Assembly: GCF_030253575.1 (NCBI RefSeq)
Contig: NC_080568.1
Coordinates: 8,831,501-8,895,500 of the forward strand
Direction: 5' to 3'
Length of the DNA: 64,000 nucleotides
DNA from: Rhododendron vialii
Taxonomy: Eukaryota > Streptophyta > Magnoliopsida > Ericales > Ericaceae
In this document: positions 1 through 10,769 of the stretch, one piece after another
Numbering within the stretch: position 1 is the stretch's first letter
Layout: every line of letters starts with the position of its first letter
Program-made: the position numbers and the translations under genes
The notes under the pieces: generated by a model
What the model was told of the DNA's origin: nothing
Database searches by the model: none
Seen by the model: the letters and a program-made list of their open reading frames with translations, nothing else

Positions 1-1246
1 AAGCACATCTTTTGTTTGCCAATGGGCTTTAACCCAGTTGGCATCTTCTAGTCTTCCCCTTGTGGAAGGTAAAAGTTCGAGCTTGTCATTTGGAGTACTG
101 ACTCGACATGAAGTTAGCGTGTTAGGGTCAACTATATTTGATACAAAACACGAATATGACACGACACAATAGTACGAAAAGCTAAATAGTTTGGATTAGG
201 GTTGAGAGAATTCTGACACGAATACGAGATGGCAAATAAAGTTTATACCTTTTAATAAATGAGGTGTCCGAACCAACTTAGCGCAACTCAATTAATTTTG
301 AGGACCAATCCCACAATCCACACAAGTGTTTCTGACACGAATGACTGATTATGATTCTTAAGGTAATACTCATAAACAAGAAGAGTAGCAAGAAGAATAG
401 GCCCGTTCCAGATTCTCAAATAAGTACTTAATAAATAAGGACCTATTTTCAAACTTAAAATAATAGACTTACGAAAATAGCTTTTAAATTTTTTTTCAAG
501 GTTGGATAGATCTCATCAAAATCTATCAAACAATATTCATATTGCAATTTTTTTTTTATTAAGCCTATTATTTTTAAGCTTGAAAATTACAAATAAACAT
601 TTACTTATTTTTTAAGGGGAAAAAGCGGAACACAGAAACACATGCATGACGCATCTATTCTACCATCGATTGAATCTGGAAAACTAAAGGGATTAATGGT
701 TAATTACCTGGTTGTGGGAAGTAGTACTGGAAACCAGAGAGATGAAATTGAAGACTCTTCAGTACAAGAGAGAATTCCCTCTTGCCGCTAGGGTTCTATT
801 TTTCAACAAAATAATTCCAATTTGAGATAGTAAGAAAAGTGAATTACTATCAATAACTTAGCTTTCATTGATACGTATAAAACATAAGCCTAACATGTCT
901 TTTTATATATATATATATGCTAGGACTTGATGAATAAGAAACCTAAACGAACTAGGAAACATGCATAATAAAGGAAGAAATTAGTATATATGCGACTTTC
1001 AACTTATCGATCATTGGCTTCTGTCAATTTAGTTGGTGGTTGAGATTTTTTCACAATTGTTACTAGCTTCAAACATTACCCCTTGCCTAATAAAAAACAT
1101 TACCCCTTGCCACAATTAATTAACTCTACTTATTGGCAAGTTACACTGGAGTAAAACTTTTTAAAATGGATGGAACTGAAAAAAATTAATTAAAACTCGA
1201 AGAACTAAAATGACACAAAACACACACTTCAGTTCAGTATATTTTA
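1..1246. other. Duplicated intergenic flank of the F-box cluster
   Basis: I see no gene here. Much of the stretch recurs elsewhere in the window. Bases about 50-240 resemble 16,010-16,200 and 35,890-36,020. Bases about 260-400 resemble 36,230-36,370 and 40,300-40,420. Bases about 1,000-1,240 resemble parts of 22,670-22,800, 33,100-33,230 and 37,200-37,330. These are the flanks of the tandem F-box units, so this piece probably belongs to a further unit whose coding part lies off the left edge. Confidence 0.6.
708..805 (-). other. Probable non-coding 5' exon of an F-box unit (copy 1)
   Basis: Read on the minus strand, this stretch ends in an AG followed by the donor-like GTAATTAACC. Near-identical copies at 36,522-36,600 and 40,582-40,690 lie upstream of F-box genes D and E. 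I infer a 5' UTR exon followed by a leader intron. The matching gene for this copy would lie off the left edge of the window. Transcript data would settle the exon ends, which are approximate. Confidence 0.4.
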
Positions 1247-1896
1247 GGGAAATTTATAGAAATGATCCTCCTAGTTTCATCCAAGTCTCATTTTTGTCCT
1301 CCAAGTATCAATTACTCCCTCCGTCCCCTTATTATAGTCCAGTATTCCATTTTGGGCTGTCCCTTAATAAGTGTCCATTTGGTAAAGTTAGTGGGTAAAA
1401 GTTGATATATTGTCTATTTTGTCCCTAAAAGTAGATTCTATTTTGAAAAATTAGTGAGTAAAAAGTGTAATGATGATGGGTAAGTAGGGAAAGTGGAGGA
1501 AAAAGTTGATGTGAAAGGTATAATGATGATGTTTTTTTAATAAGTTGGAGTTACGAAGTAGGACATTTAAAAAGGGACGGAGGGAGTACAACTCTTTTGA
1601 CCTTTAAGTTTGATTTTCGTACCAAATCGGTCCAATTGATAACTTTTGTCAGCCAAACTAGACGGAAAAAATTAGATTGATGACAATTTGGATGTTGCAG
1701 TTCGTACCAAATTGGTCCAATTGATAATATCTGCCCTCAATCTGAATTTTTTCGTCCAGTTTGGCTGACAGACGTTGTCAATTTGACCAACTTGGTACGA
1801 AAACCAGACTTGATGGTCAAAAGAATTGTAATTGATACTTGGAGGACGAAAATAAAACTCGGGTAAAATTAGGAGGACTATTTCCATAAATTTCCC
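1247..1896. mobile_element. MULE-type MITE with long inverted ends, containing a nested Stowaway
   Basis: The ends are inverted copies beginning GGGAAATTTA, and the pairing continues far inward, for example through TTTTTGTCCTCCAAGTATCA and its complement near 1,840. The nine bases on the left (TATATTTTA) and right (TATATTTAA) form a target duplication with one mismatch. The paralogous flank at 33,224-33,240 shows the empty site with a single TATATTTTA followed by TCTTCAAC. Long inverted ends and a 9-bp duplication fit a non-coding Mutator-like element. Without the inner Stowaway it would be about 376 bp. Confidence 0.8.
1315..1586. mobile_element. Stowaway MITE nested in the MULE-type MITE
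   Basis: The element begins CTCCCTCCGTCCC and ends GGGACGGAGGGAG, the classic Stowaway (Tc1/mariner-derived) inverted termini, and is flanked by TA on each side (1,313-1,314 and 1,587-1,588). It is 272 bp long, has no coding capacity, and interrupts the left arm of the older foldback element around it. Confidence 0.88.
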
Positions 1897-2640
1897 TATA
1901 TTTAATCTTCAACCTGATCTTTAAAGGAAAATGCTAATCCCAACACAGTTGACAGTGATTTAGATTCCAAAAGTCCATAAAAATTTATGCTGATATTAGT
2001 GAAAGTGAATCCAAGGTAGCGGGTTTGTTTCGGAAAATTACTTACAGAAGATTTGAGAGTAAGTCATTTTCCTCCGACTAATGAAAAATATTTTACATGT
2101 AAAATGTTTTCGTTCATTTTTTACACAACCAAATACCGAAAAACAAGTCAAACATACGCCCAAGCAAACGGAGCCAAAGTGCATGTGTAAATCTTTTTGA
2201 AACTTTCGACACTATTTGTCACACAATCAACGCCTAATGAGTGATGGTTAGCATAACCATTTTGAATATCTGTCATAGTTTCATTGGTCCCCTTGGAAAA
2301 CAAGGGAGACTGAATAGATAGGATGGTCTACACAAGAGCCATAGTTTCAAAAGGTCCCAAGAGTTTCCAAAACAAGAGGGAACCAAACACCCAGCCATGT
2401 ACAAAGAAACCAAAACAAAACTAACCCACAAAGAAAAAACACGAAAACACAAAAGATCATCCAGCAAAACGAGTTTTCGGCTTGTTCGACAAAAGCTTGT
2501 CAAAAATCTGCTTTTAGTTGAAAGCTAGCTGGTCAGGTGGAAAACTTTGGCGAAACAAAAATCTGCTTTAGTTGAGAGCTAGCTGGTCAGGTGGAAAACT
2601 TTGGCAAAAGAGAATCAGATAAGGATATTCCACTAGTGAC
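1897..2640. other. Duplicated 3' flank of an F-box unit, with a short tandem duplication
   Basis: There is no gene. Bases about 1,905-2,490 resemble 33,230-33,560 and 37,680-37,970, which are the 3' flanks of F-box genes D and E. Here the homology stops near 2,495 instead of running into an F-box 3' end. A 54-bp unit is duplicated in tandem at about 2,505-2,612, visible as two copies of CTAGCTGGTCAGGTGGAAAA. Confidence 0.6.
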
Positions 2641-3478
2641 TTTTTTTTTTCTTGGTCAAACAAAAATTCATAAAACGCTAAGAAGAAAGGTTCCGCATCA
2701 TGCGAGAGCACATAGTGTCATACATAGTAGCATACAAGCCAGACGAAAAGGAATCAAAGGCTAGACTTAACATGAAAGCCTCTCTAGTGTAGGATCTGCC
2801 TTAGTTGAAGGCTATCTCTAATAACATACTCCCAGGGAGATAGGCATCTGGGTTTCAACTACTAACTCTTCATCTGGTTCTGCCCCAATTTGAGCAAAGT
2901 GGTCTGCACATTGGTTTGCTGATCAGTAGATACGGTCAATCGAAGTGTTGGTGTGGTTCATGAGGTAGTGAGTTTCATTGATGACCACACTGAGTGGGTG
3001 ATTCCCTGGGTTGCCCTCCTTGATCAGATTCACCGCATTAAGAGAGTCGGATTCAATTCTCACACTGACTTGCTTTTTCTCCAAGATTATCTCCAAACCC
3101 TTGTAAATGCTCCATACTTTTTCCAAGGTGGAGTCACAGGTAAGTTTACCGTAGAACCCCAAAATCCAGTCCCCGTTGCTGTCTTTGAATATGCCTCCAA
3201 AGCCACCATTTTCATTGGCTTCATACCAGCGTCCATCCGTATTGAGTTTCGTGATACCTGCAATTGGTTTGGTCCATGCATTAATACGAGAGATGTAACT
3301 ATCACCTAGAAGGGGAGATTTGAAAGCCTCCACAATCTCGCAAGCATATGAAATACTGTAATTAACTTGGCACTAACAGAAGGCGGTATATCAATATTGT
3401 CAAAACTTTTTTTTGTTTCTGTCCTTCCAAATCTGCCACAACGTGGTGATAAAAACAGTGTGCCAAAAGACTAATCAT
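2641..3478 (-). mobile_element. 5'-truncated LINE (non-LTR retrotransposon) insertion
   Basis: On the minus strand the element ends in a poly(A) run (the T run at 2,641-2,650) preceded by an untranslated tail. Upstream is a decayed reading frame with an RVT_3-type RNase H domain, the usual 3' part of plant LINEs. Its upstream end near 3,410-3,475 encodes a peptide of the type TLWQIWKDRNKKK, typical of the linker before that domain. The insertion splits an F-box scrap. The related scrap at 5,517-5,640 lacks it and runs straight through to the motif CACTAGTG, so an uninserted version exists in the window. Confidence 0.75.
2823..3333 (-). pseudogene. LINE RNase H domain remnant
   Basis: The frame includes KLNTDG near its start (first catalytic Asp), GGIFKD, a central acidic stretch (LEKVWSIYKGLEII, standing for the usual E-A-E helix), RIESDSLNAV with a further catalytic Asp, and after an in-frame TGA the normal closing motif SANQCADHFAQIGA. 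The TGA sits where other LINEs have an Arg or similar codon, so this is a dead copy. The domain normally removes the RNA strand during target-primed reverse transcription. The frame ends about 180 bases before the poly(A). Confidence 0.7.
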
Positions 3479-3480
3479 CA

Positions 3481-3595
3481 TCAAATACAAGTTCCGGAAT
3501 ATTTCTCCAGTTATCCCTCCATTTCTTTGACAAAACACTTGTCCTCACTGCATCTCTTGTGGGCACAAGTACCAAGATATTTTCGAGTATATTCC
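3481..3595 (-). pseudogene. F-box motif scrap next to the LINE
   Basis: Translated on the minus strand, this piece gives an F-box core of the same family as genes A to E (RDAVRTSVLSKKW followed by NWRNIPELVFDD). It has no start codon and no downstream LRR or FBD part, and the LINE cuts it off at about 3,480. A sister scrap lies at 5,517-5,640. Both look like remains of F-box paralogues that are otherwise deleted. Confidence 0.65.
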
Positions 3596-3666
3596 TTTCT
3601 CATACACTTAGGTATCTATTTTAAACATTCCCACAAGGACCACAACTAAACAAACAAATCTCCATC

Positions 3667-5112
3667 TCATGATACGTTCATTTCTGCTCGAGGCGATGCA
3701 CGCCGAAGTCTTGTCAATTCTTGCACAATCCGGAATCTAGAAACAAGACTACGTGAGTAGTCAACCTCGATAAGCATTGTCTCCAGCATCGGTGACTTGG
3801 CTAACAAAAGCTTGATAAACTCCAATTCGGTCACTGTGCCAGAGATATGTTTCATATCCACTCTGCGAAGTTGATTCGGAGAGACATCCGAAAAGCCATG
3901 CACTCCCGACAAATCTAGCTCTTTAGGAATAGGATAAGTCTCATCGGGAAATGCCTGAAATTCAGAAAAAAAGGATAATAAATTGTCTTAGTCCGCGTAT
4001 TTGGCATTTACATAATAAACATAGAAAAGATTAAATCTGTCACTAGACTCTCACTACTTACCCGAATACTAACTTCTTCCAAGTTCGGGGAGCTTCGAAT
4101 TAAGCAAATAAGAATGGAGACCTCATCTTGTTCCCCGAAACAGATATCATACAACCAGATTTTTTTGAGGTTGTTCAAAATAGTTGGTAAACCAGATGCA
4201 GCTATGCCCTAGAAGCAAAAAAAAAAACCAAAAAAGATCAAAGAACATTGATAAATAAACAAATAAGCATGTATGGCTTGCTAATTAAGCTAATCTTACC
4301 TTAACATAGCAAAAGTCCAATCCCAGAGACTCAATTACAGGTACACTCTCAAGAAGCACGACAGAGCTAGATATTTCTTCTTCGCTACAGAATAACTCCT
4401 TCCTCGCTGCTTCCAAATATATTCCGACGTTTGCAAGACAAGAAGTATTTGTGAAACAAATAGATCTGAAATGGCCGTCACAGCACACACATTTAAGATT
4501 TGGACCAACAACTTCGAGGGAATGTGAACTGGTGGAGCTATAAAGAAACAGCTTTTCAAGTAGTGGGCAATTGGAGATCAGATTTGAAAGTACGTCATCA
4601 GCAATGACAACGTCATCAAAATTGAGGGAAATGAGCCTGGGAAATCCTTCAAATCCAGGAGGAGGTTTAAGCATACAAGAATGGAGCCTCAAATGCCTCA
4701 GTTGCAAACATGACTATAGGGATGATGGCAACTTATATACCCCCTGCCACATGCCAAGGGTGAAGTCCTGGATATCATTGCTTGAAACCAAAAGTATCAA
4801 CTGGTCAATCTCAGAACAACTTTCCAGTTCAGATAAAGATAGAGTGAACTTGATTATTGGTCCACGATAAAGTGACAGAACTTGATAAATAATCATCAAA
4901 AGTTTGGCATGCGTTGGTCTGTGCATTTCTTTGTAGAACATCTCATCAAGATCAACTACCAGTTGAGGAAGTTTTGACCACACGTATCTCCATTTCCTTG
5001 ACAAAAGACTTGTCTTCACTGCATCTTGTATAGGCAAACACATTAAGATATTTTCTATTATATCGACTGGAACATGACTAATTATGTCTGAATTTGAGTC
5101 GCATGTATTCAT
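3667..5112 (-). pseudogene. F-box/LRR/FBD gene A, broken by one nonsense codon
   Basis: Three coding exons can be read: 5,112-4,300, 4,208-4,062 and 3,954-3,667, with GTAAGA/TAG and GTAAGT/CAG introns in phase 0. The product would be about 415 residues. It has an N-terminal F-box (DIISHVPVDIIENILMCLP followed by LLSRKWRYVW), which in active members binds a SKP1/ASK adaptor of an SCF ubiquitin ligase. Leucine-rich stretches such as NCPLLEKL follow, then a C-terminal FBD-like region in exon 3. Codon 133 is TAG (4,714-4,716), where gene B has TAT in the same context (PSSLYSCLQLRH). Everything after it stays in frame, so decay looks recent. If transcribed, only a 132-aa F-box protein would be made. 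Confidence 0.85.
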
Positions 5113-5516
5113 TTTTGTCCGGTAATCCTTGAACTACTCTGCACCAGCAAAAGATAACGTATCAAAGAATTAAGCTCCCCGGAGCGTTGCCTCCATACAT
5201 GTCCTGGCACAGAAACAAATTCAACAATAACATGTATGTTTCAAACGAATCAATAACAATTTTCATAATTAATTGCAATAAAATTAATTGAATTTTAATT
5301 ACTTCAAAATACGTTTAAATTTTAGTTTATAATTAGGATTTGAGATTCATCTTTAAATTGGAGAATAGAAATACATAGGAAAGAAATGAATAGAATGGGC
5401 TTGGCCCGACATGCATTTAATGGTGAGGCAACAGTTGTGAAAATCCAATCCAAAAAAAACAACTCTGAATGTGTAGTATTTAGAAGTTAAATATTGATGG
5501 ATCCACTAGTGACCTA
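5113..5516. other. Upstream flank of gene A, duplicated elsewhere
   Basis: There is no gene. Bases 5,113-5,210 match the leader of gene B (12,172-12,270), including the block around GGAGCGTTGCCTCC. Bases about 5,228-5,470 match 14,015-14,240. These are shared promoter or leader sequences of the A/B type of F-box unit. Confidence 0.6.
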
Positions 5517-5640
5517 TCATCAAATACAAGTTCCGGAATTGTTCTCCAGTTATCCCTCCATTCCTTTGACAAAACACTCGTCCTCACTGCATCTCTTATG
5601 GGCATAAGTACCAAGATTTTTTCGAGTATAGTATCTGAAA
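5517..5640 (-). pseudogene. F-box motif scrap without the LINE
   Basis: The minus-strand translation carries ILEKILVLMPIRDAVRTSVL and then SKEWRDNWRTIPELVFDD, a core F-box of the local family. It continues directly into the motif CACTAGTG, the sequence that in the sister scrap at 3,481 is separated by the LINE. No LRR or FBD part follows, so this is a remnant. Confidence 0.65.
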
Positions 5641-6845
5641 TTAAGATCCACGGTTGAACTACACATTCTCTTCATTTTTTATGATCACTATTTAGAATGC
5701 ATTGGCAAACGGAATCAAAACATGGGAGCAAGCCTCCCTTGCAATAATTCACAACACTTCCTGACACAAAATGAGAATGATAATCAGTGCCCAGTTACTG
5801 CTATCAAATATTAAGAACTTTTAGTAGCTAGTACAAGCCAAATTAAAAGAAAGCATCTTCAGCAGGAAACATTTTTCTCAAAATCCTAAGTTCGTAACTG
5901 GACCTGTAAGCATAAGCTTACTGGCCACACTCCAACCCACCCGTTCCGAATTTTTTGTTGGAGTTCTTAGGGGCCAAGAAAGATGTACCATAAAGAATTT
6001 AAGGTTTTAGTATAATCTCCAATTATGAGTACTAATCTCCAATTATGAGGGTAGCAAACACCATGTGCGCAGTACACTCTATTTCTCACACTAACTAATT
6101 CCTTTCTTATGCACTTGGCTATCGATTTTAAACATTTCCACAAAGACCACAACTAAAGCAATCTCGATAGTTTTTTTTTCCCCCCTTCTATCTATGTTTC
6201 ACAGAACAAATTTTTCTTCAAATTTGCATGTTTCATGAACACATGACTCAATAAAAAACCAAGTCGTCTTCATCAAGTATCCACAATCAAGAACAAGAAA
6301 AAAAAACACATCCTAGATTTCACGAGTTTTGCTACAAATACGTGGAATGATAATTAAAACACATCCAGCCCTTGCTCAAAACTTTTTCGCAAAATCACAC
6401 TTGAGTAAGACCCCTCTCAAATCTCTACTCCCCTTCACTCGAACTCATACTGCTCGTTTTTTACTCAAGTCGAGGGAGACTCTTCATCGTTTGTTTTCCA
6501 ACATCTCCCTGTTTCAACGGTGCTTTGGTAAAAGAAATTAATGTCGTGGCACATAGGAAAGAAGCCTAAACAACCCCGGGGTAAACGAATCTCCATTATC
6601 TACCATTAGCCCCCAGTAAGTCATTCATACAAAAACTTCGAATGACCGTGCAATCAGCGACTGAAAATATATGGGAAAAGAGAATGGTGGTTGAAAAGAC
6701 ATTTTCTCTTTCTGTGCAGTAAACTTCACTTTATAACCAACCAAGAATACAAAGATAAGATGTCCAGGTACTCTAGTGTGGAAGTATGTCGTGGCTAAGT
6801 CCAGGTACTCTAGTGTTCCTACGAAAATTCAATAATATCATGTCT
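5641..6845. other. Intergenic stretch, no gene seen
   Basis: The region is AT-rich with only short chance reading frames. Bases 6,075-6,160 resemble 3,585-3,650, the 3' flank of gene A, so part of it is again a duplicated F-box flank. I see no promoter, RNA gene or transposon end that I can support. Confidence 0.5.
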
Positions 6846-6849
6846 TGGG

Positions 6850-7075
6850 CAATTGGTCACTGTAAAATGTGCTAGAGCCACTCTTCTCAAAATGCATATT
6901 GTGCGGAGGGAAAGGAATGGTAGAATTTTTCAAAGGAAAGGTTTGGATGCTGCTAGAGGCGTGGGAAAGGTTGGAGCGGGTGTTAAAGTTTGTATCTCCT
7001 CTTGGAGGAATAAGTCCCCTTCAGCTGTTAATAGGCATCCACCGGAGGGGGCTTATAACACCAGTCAATATTTGG
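6850..7075 (+). pseudogene. LINE fragment, linker before the RNase H domain
   Basis: The plus-strand frame encodes RRERNGRIFQRKGLDAARGV and, in another frame, WERLERVLKFVSPLGG. Pieces of this kind (IWKERNGRIF followed by a valine-rich helix and SSWRNKSP) lie between the reverse transcriptase and RNase H domains of plant LINEs. The frame shifts along the way and no catalytic part is present, so this is a dead fragment. Confidence 0.5.
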
Positions 7076-8404
7076 GGAATTTAGAATTGGGTTTTTGAAC
7101 TACAACACTGGTCAATCTTTGGGGGTGTTTGCGATAGCTGTGAGAATAGATTCTAGGTTAGCGCTAAAGATTTTGCTTTGGATTATAAGTTCTAGATTCT
7201 TGTAGAAGCTGATAATTTTTTTTTTTTGGAGCCACTCAGGATTTAAGTTGGGGACCATGGTGGCGGGTAGTGGCTTGGCTTTAGGTTGTTCTTCCATTAC
7301 CACAGAAAAAAAAACTTGTTTACTACAACTGCTAAATTATGATAAAACTACAGTAAAAGCTGGTAGTATTTACGGCAAAAAAACTGAAATTAGCTTTCAG
7401 AATATAGAATCTAACATCTAATCCGAAAGCACCCAAATTCAGCTTCTGTATTGTGGCCCTGGAGGGATGATTTTCCCCTCTGGCGGTCTTCCCTAGCCCT
7501 TGAGAATGTTTAGGGCTTTCAGCCCTCTCTATTTCCCAGTAAAAAAATCAAATCTTGCAAAATACTACTCCGTAAGATAAAAGAAAATAGGGTTTGGAGG
7601 AATGGGAAGGAGGATTTCTTATCTTACCGGTTCTGTTGTTGAGCTGCAGCCGAAGCAGAGTCGTTCTTGACCATTACCCAAATCCCAATGTATGAAATCA
7701 AACTCTATTTTAGCCCTCGAGTGATACTACTGTATTTTAGTGTTGGAGTTTGGACGAATCCAACAATATGTAAATAAAGGGCTCTCTCTATAAATGAATG
7801 TATCGGCTCCCATCAAAACCTGTCTTCATCCCCAACGCCCCCACCCCCCCGCTCTCACTCTTCACAAAACCCTAGCGGTCAATATCTGGACCTGGGAGCT
7901 CCGATCGTCTATTTCGGCAATGGACGGTTCGGATTTTCATCCGAACAATAAATAACTAAAATTTTTAAAAACTCGGATTAAATCCAAACAGTCCGCACCG
8001 AGATGAACGATCGGGCGGCAGGTTCACTACAGCCTCTCTCATTCCTCAATATCTTTTTTTTCCCTTTTCTCCCTATTGGATTTCACCTTTTCTCCCTATT
8101 GGATTTCACACTCTTGTACGTTGTTGGACGAATATTTGTCTGGAAATTCTAATTGCAAAAAAGATTTGCAGGAAATCACATAGGAAAAAAATCATTTTGA
8201 CTCATTTCGAGTCGCATAAAAATCTAAAAAAAATTCATAAATCTTTTAAGGACCAAGCTATTTGCAACCACAAATTTTTTATACGTAACATGTTCTAAGT
8301 CTAATCCATAAATCTTATAACAATTTCCTAAATGCAACCTAACAAATATTCATGAATTTCCAAAAATACCCTCTCCTTCCCCCTTCTCTCTCTCAGTTCT
8401 CCTA
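7076..8404. other. Intergenic stretch, no gene seen
   Basis: The sequence is AT-rich. At 8,072-8,110 the block TTTTCTCCCTATTGGATTTC is repeated in tandem with a period of about 23 bp. A T run at 7,210-7,225 and the tract 7,440-7,560 could be LINE tail sequence, but I see no diagnostic motif. Confidence 0.4.
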
Positions 8405-8850
8405 ATTCATAGATTCTAGGGATGATGGTCGAGTTATAGGTATTTTTCTGGCTCTTCATGATGGGATCAACTCGCCCAGAATTGCAGAGGCTTTGGCCAT
8501 TTGGGATGGGTTGAATTTGGGGATTGCTCTAAAATGTCATAAGGTGCTTATTGAATCGGACGCGGAGGCAATTGTGAGGAAATGCGATGATGATCAAGCC
8601 CCTCCCTTTGACATTGCAGTAGTTATTCAAGATTGCTTAGTCTTGAAGAACTCATTCAATTCATGTGATTTTGGTTTTGTTAAACGTGATTGTAACAAGG
8701 CTGCACATTGTTGTGCTCAAAAAACCTTTTCCAATGGCATGTCTGGTCTGTGGATGTCCATTTTATCCCATGGGATTTGCATCTCTCTGATGTTTAGGCT
8801 CTGCCTATCAGATGAATAAAATTATTCTCACCTTTTGTTAAAAAAAAAAA
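8405..8850 (+). mobile_element. LINE 3' end with RNase H fragment and poly(A)
   Basis: An open frame from about 8,412 to 8,819 encodes the second half of an RVT_3-type RNase H domain: RDDGRVIGIF, the E-A-E helix PRIAEALAIWDGLNLG, VLIESDAEAIV with a catalytic Asp, and the closing FVKRDCNKAAH motif. A short untranslated tail and an A run (8,839-8,849) follow, so this is a 5'-truncated insertion. Its frame is better preserved than that of the LINE at 2,641. Confidence 0.7.
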
Positions 8851-9146
8851 GAAGCAATGTGGTATTCAAAATGGTAAATGTGGTAACAGGCTTATAGTAG
8901 TAAGTTTTATTTCCCAATTTATCCGAAATTACAGGGAACCAATCTCAGCCGAAAATGTTGCATTATAGTAGTAACATGTATTTCCCAATTTATCGCTCGG
9001 TTTCCTATCATGTAATCTCAGCTATAGAAAAAATGTGTATCGATCTTAGGGTTCAAAATATAAGAGAAAATATAGGGGATTTGAATACCACCCTCCCATA
9101 TTATATAGATTTGCATTCAAATTTGTCCATTGGAAGGCTGGGCGGA
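8851..9146. other. Short intergenic stretch, no gene seen
   Basis: There are no recognisable features. A phrase of about 20 bases (TAGTAGTAA followed by TATTTCCCAATTTATC) occurs twice, at 8,896 and 8,965. Confidence 0.4.
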
Positions 9147-9545
9147 AAGCCAAAAAGAATTCACACTCGGGTTTTTTTTTTTGTGAATTCTTGAATTATT
9201 ATTATTTTTGTGTGTGTGAATTCTTGAATTCTTGCGGGTGTGAATAGTGCAGATTAGGTAACTTGATTTTGATTTTGTTGGTGTGAATTGTTGTGAGTGT
9301 GAATTCTTGGGGGCTCACAAAGATGGTGAATTCACCCAGAATTCAGACCAAGAATGCACACCCAGAGTTCACACCAAGATTTTACCCAAAATTCACTTCA
9401 AGAATTCACACCAAGGCTTCACCCAGAATTCATGCTAAGAATTCACACTAAGACTTCACCCAGAATTCACACCAAGGCTTCACCCAAAATTCATGCTAAG
9501 AATTCACCCAGAATTCACATCAAGAATTCACATTCAAAAAATTCA
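9147..9545. repeat. Inverted minisatellite built on GAATTCACAC
   Basis: The left part (9,155-9,310) repeats GTGTGAATTCTTG. The right part (9,330-9,540) repeats its complement, CAAGAATTCACAC, in 12-base steps, with longer blocks such as ACCAAGGCTTCACCCA recurring after about 62 bases. The whole can fold back on itself. Reading frames in it (for example 9,354-9,578) are products of the repeat and not genes. Confidence 0.75.
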
Positions 9546-10769
9546 AACCTCCAAGAATTCTGTAAAAAGGCAAAATAAAAATTATTCAAAAGGGCAAACT
9601 AGTAAAAGCATCTTTAAACAGGGTCTAGCTGGAATAGCACTTACAAAAGAAGGTCTCCATAGAATCCAAACAAAAAAAATAGAACCGGTCAGGAATTTCC
9701 CGAATATTTTTCCATAAGTTTGAGGAGATAAGCATCAAAGCAAACATCAAAACTATCATAAAACTTCCGTGCTCTGAATGTGGGTTTCATAGATCTTCAG
9801 CTCTTAGATTTCTAGCATTCTAGGTGGTTATTCTTCAAAATTGTAAACTGGATCCTGGAATCAAATACAACATATATTTCCAAATATATGAAGTTTCATT
9901 TTATTAGTAGTATTTTAGATTTATAGTACTGTAGTTTAATTTCTTAGTTTTTCTGACATAATATCTAGCTGCGATGCTCTCTTTTTTCCAAAACCCGAAG
10001 ATCAATATTTATACTCGCCTATAATTTGTTGTTTTTTAAAAACTTTGTATCCTTGAATCCCACAGGATTCCGCGTTCTCTGTCTGGGGCACATGAGTAAA
10101 TGCTAAATAGATGCGGGAAGTCCCCATCCTAAAGGGACATACAAGAGGGAGAGAGAAGTTAAATGTTTTTTTTTTCCCCCTTTTGCCAAATGGTAAAATT
10201 TTCATTTCGAAATCAACATAACCGGACACATCAATTTTTTTGTTCCTGTTAATGAGTGCAAATTTTATTCTTGTCTTATATTTTGTCTAGTGAATTTTTT
10301 CTTGAAATTGAGTTTAATGAACCACTACAGTTTTTACCAGGCCACTTGCTCGGTCGCCATTTCTGATGAACAAGGGACTAAAAATTACTCTTTACTTAAA
10401 ATTTGGGCAGAGGAAAGAGAGATTCATTGAAAAAGAAAGGTGAAATATTTACATGAGAAATATATATAGTTCCATAAGGATGCATCTAGATTTCCAGAGT
10501 ACCAAAAAACAAGGAAGAACCAAACATACTAAAAACGAGAATCCACAAACCAAATTTCAAAAAAAAAAAAAAAAGATAAGAAAGGGAAAAAGAAACGAAA
10601 AACTGAGGGATGCAAGCTCAAGGAGCATGAAGGACTTGAGTCTGATCTATATAGCTTCAGTAGCAAAGCACACCGAGGCAAGAGCGCCTCGGATATTTTT
10701 TTTTTACAAACGTGGGAGATGAGCCGGCACCAAAATCCTCGCTTGAGAAACGAAAACAACTACTAGACT
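9546..10769. other. Intergenic stretch, no gene seen
   Basis: The sequence is AT-rich with an A run at 10,558-10,574 and a T run near 10,690. Short reading frames here are chance. It is the 3' flank of F-box pseudogene B. Confidence 0.4.

Noticed and set aside
2923..3309. Plus-strand 118-aa frame opposite the LINE RNase H
   Set aside because: The minus-strand frame carries the RNase H motifs. The plus-strand frame is its shadow.
9354..9717. Overlapping 74-aa frames rich in His, Thr and Ser
   Set aside because: They are translations of the GAATTCACAC minisatellite. The periodicity of the protein equals that of the DNA repeat.
10453..10759. Frames of 76 and 89 aa on both strands
   Set aside because: They span an A run of 17 bases and give Lys or Phe-rich peptides. 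There is no coding support.
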